From Arthrobacter crystallopoietes (GTDB lineage: Bacteria > Actinomycetota > Actinomycetes > Actinomycetales > Micrococcaceae), in NCBI RefSeq assembly GCF_017603825.1, contig NZ_CP072014.1, positions 682,001-746,000 of the forward strand: DNA of 64,000 nucleotides, given 5' to 3'. This document shows positions 8,317 to 15,425 of this stretch, piece by piece. Within the stretch, counting starts at the first letter, position 1. Each line of letters begins with the position of its first letter. The notes below the pieces were generated by a model that had not been told where the DNA came from, searched no databases, and worked only from the letters and a program-made list of their open reading frames with translations. The position numbers and the translations under genes were made by a program.

Positions 8317-9568
8317 GTGCAGGCTCCTCCCCCGGCCAGTACAACGTTGCTTCAACCATCCAACCACCATTGGGACGCGGGCCGCAGTCCACCGTGCCGT
8401 GGTAAATCGCGGCGCGTTCCCGCATGCCGGTAATGCCCTGCCCTGCGCCCAAGGACTTCACCGGCGCCGGGGCATGCCCGTCGTCGGTTACCCGGATGTT
8501 GACCACCGAGCCCGCGCGGGTGATGTCGACCTTGACCTCGCTCAGTCCGCGGGCATACCGCAGCACGTTGGTCAGTGACTCCTGCACAATCCGGTACACG
8601 GTCAGCTTGAAGTTCCGGTCCTCCGGCAGCACCGGCCCGCTGGTCACCACGCGCAGCGGCAGACCGGCGGCGCGGAAGCCCTCGATCAGCTCCATCAGCT
8701 CGCTCCCGGCCGGCTCCAAGGGTGCGGCTGCCTGGGCGTCGTCGCGCAGCACGCCCAGCACCCGGCGCATGTCGGCGAGCGCGGTGCGGCCGGTCACGGA
8801 GAGCTGGTCGAGCACGTCCGCGGCCCGCGCCGGATCCCTTTTAACGACGACGGCGGCGCCATCGGAGAGCGCGATCATCACCGACAACGAGTGGGCCACC
8901 ACGTCGTGCATTTCGCGTGCGATGCGGGTGCGTTCGTTGGCTGAGGCCAGCAGGGCATTGTCGGCGGCCCAGCGGCGCAGCTCCTCTTCGTGCTGCCGGT
9001 CGCGCCTGATAGTGATCCCGATGCCGGCGGCAATGACATTGAACAACATGATGACGACGCCGGAGATCAGCCCGATGTAGGGCGGCAGCTCTCCGGAGGC
9101 GATGCTTTCGGCGATTTCGGCGGGCATGCTGAAGCCCATGGCAACCAGCAGCGGGGCCCCGGCGAGGACGGCCGCCACCAGCGCGTGCAGTGCCCGGACG
9201 GTGGTGGCGACGGTGTAGACGGCCAGCCACATGCCGATGGAGCTGCTGCCGGTACTGGTGAACAGCACGGTCAGCACGTCCCCGACGACCACGGCCGCCA
9301 GCACCAGCCAGGGGAAATGCCGGCGGAACACCAGCGCCGTGGAGGCGCCCAGCAGCAGGATCAGCGGCAGCCATTCGCCGATGCCGATGCTGTAGATCGC
9401 GTTGCCCAGGCCGAACAGGAAGTTGGCCACGACCAGCAGCCAGTCCATCGCCACTGGGTGGGCATGGAAGTAGCGACGGAAAGGCCCCCGCCGTTTGGAA
9501 GATATCTCAGCGAAGGAGACGGCGGCCGTTCGCTCCGCCGCCTCCCTCGCTGAAGTCTGTGTGCTCAT
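8309..9568 (-). CDS. Sensor histidine kinase (HisKA_3 type)
   Basis: The 419-residue kinase has an N-terminal membrane module with about five to six helices (residues 40-185). A HisKA_3 dimerisation segment follows with His221 in RIAREMHDVVAHSLS, then an HATPase_c domain with N-box NVLRYA, DDG and GQGITGMRER. There is no large extracellular sensor loop, so it most likely senses an intramembrane cue or the neighbouring ABC transporter. It is translationally coupled to the response regulator and follows the ABC permease gene by 22 bases. The four genes from 11454 down to 7573 form one operon. Confidence 0.92.
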   Translation of the reverse strand: MSTQTSAREAAERTAAVSFAEISSKRRGPFRRYFHAHPVAMDWLLVVANFLFGLGNAIYSIGIGEWLPLILLLGASTALVFRRHFPWLVLAAVVVGDVLTVLFTSTGSSSIGMWLAVYTVATTVRALHALVAAVLAGAPLLVAMGFSMPAEIAESIASGELPPYIGLISGVVIMLFNVIAAGIGITIRRDRQHEEELRRWAADNALLASANERTRIAREMHDVVAHSLSVMIALSDGAAVVVKRDPARAADVLDQLSVTGRTALADMRRVLGVLRDDAQAAAPLEPAGSELMELIEGFRAAGLPLRVVTSGPVLPEDRNFKLTVYRIVQESLTNVLRYARGLSEVKVDITRAGSVVNIRVTDDGHAPAPVKSLGAGQGITGMRERAAIYHGTVDCGPRPNGGWMVEATLYWPGEEPAHG

Positions 9569-9590
9569 GCTGGTGAGCTTATCCCCGGGC

Positions 9591-10436
9591 CTAGACGTCC
9601 CGGCTCTTGGTGGTCACCGCGGCCGCGGCGAGCAGGACCGCGGTCCAGGCTGCCATCACCAGCCCGCCCTGCAGCTGGGTCAGGTCGCCGTCGGCAATTT
9701 CCAGCGCGAGTAGCTGGCGGCCGGCGTTGGAGGGCAGGTAGGGCACCACGCCGTCCTGGATCCAGTCGAACTGGAGGATGCTCGCCACAATGGGCAGCAC
9801 CAGCAGCAGGGCCACCAGCGTGACGATCCCGCCGGCGCTGTTGCGCAGCAGCGACCCCAGGGCCAGACCCATCAGGGCGACCAGCGCCAGGTAGACACCG
9901 GAGAGCAGCAACGACTGCACGAAGTTCTCCACGTCCAGCCCGTAATCCAGTCCGTAGCTGGCCAGGATGGGCTGGCTGAGGAAATACGTGGCGAAGCTGG
10001 AGACAATACCGACGACGGCGGCTACCGCAGCAACGACGACGGCCTTGGCTGCCAGCGGGGAAAGGCGGCCCGGTACGGCGGTCATGGTGGAGCGGATCAT
10101 GCCGGTGGAGTATTCGGAGGCGATCAGCAGCACGCCCAGGGCGCCGATGATCAGCTGGCCGAAGTCGATGCCGCCGGTGGCCATCATGTAGAGCATGGAC
10201 TCGTCCATCCCCATGGCCGCCGGGTCCTGCCCGCTTTCGCGGATGGACTCCATGCCGGAGCCCATGCCCCAGGCGCCGAGCAAGCCGATGCCGATCATCA
10301 CGAGAATCGTGGTGGCCAGCAGGATCCAAGTGGAGCGCAGCGTGGTGAACTTGATCCACTCCGAGTGCAGGGACCGGACGAAGTTTACGCCGCTGCCGGT
10401 GGCGTGGGCCGGCTTGTTCATGGTTGCAGTGCTCAT
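9591..10436 (-). CDS. ABC-2 type transporter permease
   Basis: The product has 281 residues and six predicted transmembrane helices. The arrangement is that of ABC-2 (DrrB/CcmB-like) exporter permeases: a short cytoplasmic N-terminus (SLHSEWIKFTTLRST) leads into TM1 and a large loop (about 60-85), followed by the remaining helices. SEWIKFTTLRSTW is a signature-like start of actinobacterial permeases of this group. The ATPase gene is four bases upstream. With the two-component genes downstream, the set resembles peptide- or lipid-linked antibiotic detoxification modules; the exported compound is unknown. Confidence 0.9.
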   Translation of the reverse strand: MSTATMNKPAHATGSGVNFVRSLHSEWIKFTTLRSTWILLATTILVMIGIGLLGAWGMGSGMESIRESGQDPAAMGMDESMLYMMATGGIDFGQLIIGALGVLLIASEYSTGMIRSTMTAVPGRLSPLAAKAVVVAAVAAVVGIVSSFATYFLSQPILASYGLDYGLDVENFVQSLLLSGVYLALVALMGLALGSLLRNSAGGIVTLVALLLVLPIVASILQFDWIQDGVVPYLPSNAGRQLLALEIADGDLTQLQGGLVMAAWTAVLLAAAAVTTKSRDV

Positions 10437-10440
10437 GGCC

Positions 10441-11454
10441 TTACTTTCCTTCCCGGCCGGTGCCCGCGGGGGCCAGCTCGGCCGGCGGTGCCGGTTGTTC
10501 CGGCAATCCTGTCTGCCCTGGCTGCGCTTGCTGTGGGGTCTGGGTGTCGATGTTCTGCGAGTGGTATTCCACTTCGTCCTTGGTCAGGTCCATGTAGACC
10601 TCTTCCAGCGAGGCCTGCAGCGGGGTCAGTTCGTAAACCAGCACCTGCTGTTCCAAGGCGGTCCGGGCGATGTCGCGGGGGTCCACGCCGGTGATTTCCA
10701 GCAGCGCCGTGTCGCGGGTGTCCACACTGACGCCGGGAGCGGCGAGCGCACGGATCAGGGCCTCCGGGTTGTCCGTACGGACGCGCGAGCGCACCTGGTT
10801 CTGGCTGTTGAGGAAGTCCTGCATGCTGGCATCGGCAATGATCTTGCCGCGGCCGATCACCAGCAGGTGGTCCGCGGTCTGCGCCATTTCGCTTATCAAG
10901 TGCGAGGAGAGGAACACGGTGCGCCCTTCGGCAGCGAGGGAGCGCACCAGGTTGCGGACCCAGAGCACGCCTTCGGGATCAAGCCCGTTGACGGGCTCGT
11001 CCAGAATGATGGTCTGCGGGTCCCCCAGCAGCGCGGCGGCGATGCCCAGCCGCTGGCCCATGCCGAGCGAGAAGCCGCCCACCCGCTTCTTTGCCACGGC
11101 GCCGAGGCCGGTCAGTTCGATGACCTCCTGCACACGCTTCGTCGGGATCCCGTGCGTGGCGGCCATGGCACGCAGGTGGTTGTAGGCGCTGCGGGAGCTG
11201 TGGACCGCCTTGGCGTCCAGGAGCGCGCCGACTTCGCGCAGCGGCGCCTTGTGCGCGGCGTAGTGCTTGCCATTCACTTTGACGTTGCCGTTGCTGGGCC
11301 GGTCCAGACCCATGATCATGCGCATGGTGGTGGACTTGCCCGCGCCGTTCGGGCCAAGGAAGCCGGTGACTTTGCCCGGCTGCACGGTGAAGGAGATGCC
11401 CTGCACAGCAGGTTTCTTGCCGTACACCTTGACCAGGCCGTGTGCCTCGATCAT
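10441..11454 (-). CDS. ABC transporter ATP-binding protein
   Basis: In 337 residues this has a full nucleotide-binding domain: Walker A GPNGAGKST (about 36-44), signature FSLGMGQRLGIA, Walker B TIILDEPVNGLD and the switch His in LSSHLISEM. A C-terminal extension (about 215-337) ends in a Pro/Gln-rich tail, typical of DrrA-like exporter ATPases. It is the first gene of the exporter/two-component operon. The 180-bp gap upstream of 11454 must hold the promoter. It drives export together with the permease. Confidence 0.92.
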   Translation of the reverse strand: MIEAHGLVKVYGKKPAVQGISFTVQPGKVTGFLGPNGAGKSTTMRMIMGLDRPSNGNVKVNGKHYAAHKAPLREVGALLDAKAVHSSRSAYNHLRAMAATHGIPTKRVQEVIELTGLGAVAKKRVGGFSLGMGQRLGIAAALLGDPQTIILDEPVNGLDPEGVLWVRNLVRSLAAEGRTVFLSSHLISEMAQTADHLLVIGRGKIIADASMQDFLNSQNQVRSRVRTDNPEALIRALAAPGVSVDTRDTALLEITGVDPRDIARTALEQQVLVYELTPLQASLEEVYMDLTKDEVEYHSQNIDTQTPQQAQPGQTGLPEQPAPPAELAPAGTGREGK

Positions 11455-11634
11455 GTCTGCCGTCCTTAAAGTTTGGGGTTGCGGGCGTAAGAAGATTCCC
11501 GCACCAACTACGCTACGGGGCGGGGACGTCGGCGTAACCGCACTGCAGGATGATCTTGGCCGCGGCCCGCGTAGTCCTTGAGGATTACAGGGCCGTCCGC
11601 GGGAGGCCGGCCAACGGTCTGGACCGTTTTCGCC

Positions 11635-12819
11635 TTAACGCCGGACGGGCTCCTGTTCGCGCGCGGCGGGGGCGGTCAGCAGCGAGGCGACCATGAGCAC
11701 GGCCACCGCGAGCAGGGCGTTCCGGATGCCCACATGCTCACCCAGGAAGCCGAGGAACGGCGGGCCGGCCAGGAACGCGACATAGCCCAGGGTGGAGACC
11801 ACCGAAACGCGCTCGGCGGCGAAGGCCCGGTCATCGGCCGCCGCGGACATCCCCATCGGGAAGCCCAGCGCGGCACCCGCGCCCCAGAGGACCGCGCCGA
11901 AGACGGCAAGCGGCACCCCGGGGGCGAGGACGAACACCAGCAGGCCCACCAGCGCCGTCGTCATGCTCACCCGCAGCACCAGGACGCGGCCCCAGCGGTC
12001 GATGAACCGTCCGCCGACCAGCCGCAGCAGTGTCATCGAGGCCACGAAGATCCCGAACAGCACCGCGCCGATGGCCTCGGACGCGCCCAGCCCGACCACG
12101 GTGGCCTGGGCGATCCAGTCGTTGGCGGCGCCCTCCGTCAATGCCGCACCCAGCACCAGCACACCGATCAGTACGGTGCGCGGTTCCCGCCAGGCGGCGA
12201 ACTTGCCGCGGCGCGGTGCGCCGTCGTCGTCGTTAGGTTGTTCCGGCGCGTGCGGCAGGAAGTATCTGGGCACGGTGAGGACGGCGACGGCCACCAGCAC
12301 GGCCATGAACAGCAGATGCACCGCGAGCTGGATCTGGAGGACGGAGAGCGCCGCCCCGATCATCGCGCCGACGAAGGCGCCCAGGCTGAAGGCGGCGTGG
12401 AACTGCGGCATGATGGTGCGCAGCAGGCGGCGCTCGACGTCGGCCCCCTCGATGTTCTGCGCCACATCCCACCACGCGACGCCGACACCGTAGACAAACA
12501 AGGCCGCCGCGGCCCCGGGGACGGAGCCCGCGAAAAGCGCCATGGCCAGTCCGACGGCGGCGACTGCCGCCACGGTGCCGCCCGCGCGAACGGTGTTGGC
12601 CGTGCCGATGCGCGCCGAAATCGGACCGGCAAGGGGCAGCGAGACCACCGAGCCCAGCCCGAGTGCCAGCAGCAGGGCCCCGATCTGCCCGGCGGAAATC
12701 TGCAGGGCGGAGGCGGCGGCGGGAATCCGGGCGGCCCAGCTGGCGAAGACCAGTCCGTTCAGCCCAAAGATGATGAACGTGGCGTACTTGGCGCCGGCAA
12801 CGGAACCGGGCTGCCTCAT
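11635..12819 (-). CDS. MFS transporter
   Basis: The product has 394 residues with about twelve transmembrane helices. The N-terminal GLNGLVFASWAARIP and the PLAGPISARIGTA motif-A-like loop between TM2 and TM3 resemble the YbjJ/FucP-like branch of the major facilitator family. No substrate can be read from the sequence. The ATG overlaps the stop of the ABC-F gene by four bases (12816-12819), so the two are co-translated. Pairing with an ABC-F protein would fit a drug- or stress-related role. Confidence 0.87.
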   Translation of the reverse strand: MRQPGSVAGAKYATFIIFGLNGLVFASWAARIPAAASALQISAGQIGALLLALGLGSVVSLPLAGPISARIGTANTVRAGGTVAAVAAVGLAMALFAGSVPGAAAALFVYGVGVAWWDVAQNIEGADVERRLLRTIMPQFHAAFSLGAFVGAMIGAALSVLQIQLAVHLLFMAVLVAVAVLTVPRYFLPHAPEQPNDDDGAPRRGKFAAWREPRTVLIGVLVLGAALTEGAANDWIAQATVVGLGASEAIGAVLFGIFVASMTLLRLVGGRFIDRWGRVLVLRVSMTTALVGLLVFVLAPGVPLAVFGAVLWGAGAALGFPMGMSAAADDRAFAAERVSVVSTLGYVAFLAGPPFLGFLGEHVGIRNALLAVAVLMVASLLTAPAAREQEPVRR

Positions 12820-14498
12820 CGCTGGCGGACCACGCGTTCTTCGTCCCAGACCGGCGCGTCGCTCTCGTAGACCTTGCCGTCGGAACCGAAAACCAGGAAG
12901 CGGTCGAAACTGCGGGCGAACCAGCGGTCGTGGGTGACCGCGAGGACCGTGCCCTCGAACGCATCGATGGCGCGCTCGAGCGCCTCGGCCGAGTGCAGGT
13001 CCAGGTTGTCCGTGGGCTCGTCGAGCAGCAGCAGGGTGGCGCCGGAGAGTTCCAGCAGCAGGATCTGCAGCCGGGCCTGCTGGCCGCCGGAGAGCGAGTC
13101 ATACTTTTGCTCCGCCTGCTGCGCCAGCCCGTAGCGGTCCAGCACGGCGGCCGCTGCTTCCCGGCCCAGGCCGGAGCGGTGTTCGTCGCCGCGGTGCAGG
13201 ATGTCCACCAGGGTGCGGCCGAGCAGGTCGGGGCGGACATGGGTCTGCGCGAAGAAACCCGGCCGGATCCGGGCGCCGAGCTTGACGGTACCGGTGTGCG
13301 GAACCTCGGCAATCTCGACCTCGGAGACCGGCAGGTGCTCCTTCTCCGGATCAGTACCGCCGCTGGCCAGCAGTCGCAGGAAGTGCGACTTGCCCGAGCC
13401 GTTGGAGCCGAGCACGCCGACGCGGTCGCCGAACCAGATCTCGGTGCTGAACGGCTTCATCAGGCCGGTCAGCTCCAGCTTGCTGGCGACGATGGCGCGC
13501 TTGGCCGTGCGGCCGCCCTTGAGCCGCATGTGCACGTTCTGCTCGATCGGCACCGCCTCCGGCGGACCGGCCTCGAGGAACTTCGCCAGCCGGGTCTGAG
13601 CCGCGTGGTAGCGGTTGGCCATGTCGGAGCGGAAGGCAGCCTTGTTCTTGTACATGTTGACGAGTTCCTTGAGCTTCACGTGCTCCTCGTCCCAGCGCTT
13701 GCGCAGCTCCTCGAAGCGGGCATTGCGGTCCGCGCGCGCCTGCAGGTAGCTTTCGAATCCGCCGCCGTGCACCCAGGCGGTGGCGCCGAGCGCACCCGGT
13801 TCCAGCGTGACGATCCGGTTGGCGGCGTTGGCCAGCAGCTCCCGGTCGTGGCTGACGAAGAGCACGGACTTTTTGGATTCGTTCAGTTTGCCTTCCAGCC
13901 AGCGCTTGCCCGGCACATCCAGGTAGTTGTCCGGCTCGTCGAGCAGCAGCAGCTCATCCGGGCCGGAGAACAGTGCCTCGAGGACCAGGCGCTTCTGCTC
14001 GCCGCCGGAGAGGGTCGACGCCGCGCGGTGCTGGGCGCGGTCAAAGGGAATCCCGAGCGCGGCCATGGTGACTTCGTCCCACACAGTTTCCAGCTCGTAA
14101 CCGCCGGCGTCGCCCCAGTCCGCGATCGCTTGGGCGTAGCGCATCTGGGTGGGCTCGTCGTCGTGCTCCATCATGGCCAGTTCGGCCGAATCCACTGCCT
14201 TGGCGGCGGCCGCGAGGGCAGGGGGCGCGGCGCCCACCAGCAGGTCCCGCACCGTGGTGTCGTCCCGGACCTGGCCGACGAACTGGCGCATGATGCCCAT
14301 ATTGCCGGAACGGCTGACGCCGCCCTCGTCCGGGGTCAGGTCACCGGCGATGATGCGCAGCAGGGTGGTCTTGCCGGTGCCGTTCGGCCCGATGAGAGCG
14401 GTTTTGGCGCCGTCGCCGACCTTGAAGCCGACGCCGTTGAGCAGCTGGCGTCCGTCGGAGAGGAAGAAGTCAATATTGGTCACGTCAAGATGGGCCAC
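12816..14498 (-). CDS. ABC-F family ATPase
   Basis: The protein has 560 residues with two nucleotide-binding domains and no transmembrane helices. Walker A sites are GPNGTGKTT and GSNGSGKSH, signatures are TLSGGEQKRL and SLSGGQQARL, and Walker B sites are LLLLDEPDNYLD and LLLLDEPTDNLD. A linker of about 80 charged residues (ARADRNARFEELRKRWDEEH region) links the domains. ABC-F proteins act on the ribosome, either in translation control or by dislodging antibiotics. The second Walker A ends in KSH instead of KST/KTT, an unusual change. A large inverted repeat lies about 95-150 bases upstream of the start. Confidence 0.92.
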   Translation of the reverse strand: MAHLDVTNIDFFLSDGRQLLNGVGFKVGDGAKTALIGPNGTGKTTLLRIIAGDLTPDEGGVSRSGNMGIMRQFVGQVRDDTTVRDLLVGAAPPALAAAAKAVDSAELAMMEHDDEPTQMRYAQAIADWGDAGGYELETVWDEVTMAALGIPFDRAQHRAASTLSGGEQKRLVLEALFSGPDELLLLDEPDNYLDVPGKRWLEGKLNESKKSVLFVSHDRELLANAANRIVTLEPGALGATAWVHGGGFESYLQARADRNARFEELRKRWDEEHVKLKELVNMYKNKAAFRSDMANRYHAAQTRLAKFLEAGPPEAVPIEQNVHMRLKGGRTAKRAIVASKLELTGLMKPFSTEIWFGDRVGVLGSNGSGKSHFLRLLASGGTDPEKEHLPVSEVEIAEVPHTGTVKLGARIRPGFFAQTHVRPDLLGRTLVDILHRGDEHRSGLGREAAAAVLDRYGLAQQAEQKYDSLSGGQQARLQILLLELSGATLLLLDEPTDNLDLHSAEALERAIDAFEGTVLAVTHDRWFARSFDRFLVFGSDGKVYESDAPVWDEERVVRQR

Positions 14499-14591
14499 CG
14501 TTACAGTGTGTCACTTCCGGCGGGCGACTTAGACATTGCACAGGTTCGGCCGAAGTGGCGCGCGTCACGCGGCGGAAACGGCGCCGGACAG

Positions 14592-14648
14592 ACGAAATGG
14601 CTCAAAGTCAGGCCTCCCCAAGAGCCAACTCACTTCGAGCCATTTCGT
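14592..14648. repeat. Long inverted repeat upstream of the ABC-F gene
   Basis: The arms of 17 bases (14592-14608 and 14632-14648) match at 16 positions, including a perfect 12-bp core ACGAAATGGCTC, around a 23-base spacer. The repeat lies in the 485-bp divergent gap 14499-14983 and about 95 bases upstream of the ABC-F start on the minus strand. It has no T-run after it. It could be an operator or a leader hairpin. I see no gene in the rest of this gap; the promoter for the gene at 14984 must be in it. Confidence 0.6.
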
Positions 14649-14983
14649 ATCTGCAGCCGCGAATATCCAGTGCTATGCACCGCAGCCGGGTCTCCCCAGC
14701 CGCCCCCAACGGACTAAGCTGCTGCCGGATCCGGGCCGGTTTCCCGTTCCGCTTCCAACACAATCAATTGTGCTCAGCCATGGAGCGTTTGACCAGCGAT
14801 AACCACCCCAGTTAGGAAAAGCTAGGGTGGCTGTGGTTCGGCACGGTCCCGCCGCGGAGGCCGGAAGCGCCGTGGCTGCCGGTGGGTGCGGGCATGCCCG
14901 TACCCTGCGCGGCAGTTTATCGTTACATTTAAGAGAGCAGCTTCGCTCCGGCCCAGCGAGCGTCACCCATCCCAGGAGGAGCC

Positions 14984-15385
14984 ATGGAACCGAGAGCCAT
15001 CGAAGGCGACAAGGCCACCCTGGAGCTCACCCAAGACGGGATCCTGAACCTGCGGTGGACCGAAGGGGTGCGGATCGAAGCCGAGGACGCCCACGCTGCG
15101 ATGCGGGAGGTCAACAACCTCTCCGGCACCAACGAGCATCCGATGCTGGTTGACATGGCGACCACGCAGTCCGTGAGCCGAGGTGCCCGTGCGGTCTTCT
15201 CGATTCCCTGCGCCGCCAACCGGATAGCGCTGCTGGGCAGATCCGCCGTGGACCGGGTGATCGCGAACTTTTTCCTCGGCGTGCACACCCCGCCGTGCCC
15301 CACGCGGTTCTTCAATTCCCGGTCCGAAGCCATGGCCTGGCTCGCTCAGGGGCAGGACACGAATCACGACGGCGCCGCTGGCTGA
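14984..15385 (+). CDS. STAS/DUF7793-like small protein
   Basis: The protein has 133 residues, no membrane helix and no signal peptide. The pattern LRWTEGVRIEAEDAHAAM, then PMLVDMATTQSVSRGAR, followed by ANRIALLGRSAVDRVIANFF and a late EAMAWL matches the STAS/SEC14-like DUF7793 group. This group is common in Arthrobacter and related genera. The role is unproven; a regulatory, phospho-switch-like part has been suggested by fold. GGAGG lies just before the ATG. The neighbour on the other strand is the giant LuxR gene. Confidence 0.75.
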   Translation: MEPRAIEGDKATLELTQDGILNLRWTEGVRIEAEDAHAAMREVNNLSGTNEHPMLVDMATTQSVSRGARAVFSIPCAANRIALLGRSAVDRVIANFFLGVHTPPCPTRFFNSRSEAMAWLAQGQDTNHDGAAG

Positions 15386-15425
15386 AGCCGCTGCTCCGCA
15401 GGCTGAACGAGTGCCCAGTCCGCGC

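Noticed and set aside
12930-14717. Antisense ORF of 595 codons opposite the ABC-F gene
   Set aside because: No motif, no start signal; an antisense artefact of high GC content.
14536-14815. Overlapping small ORFs in the gap after the ABC-F gene
   Set aside because: Mutually overlapping frames without ribosome binding sites; one crosses the inverted repeat.
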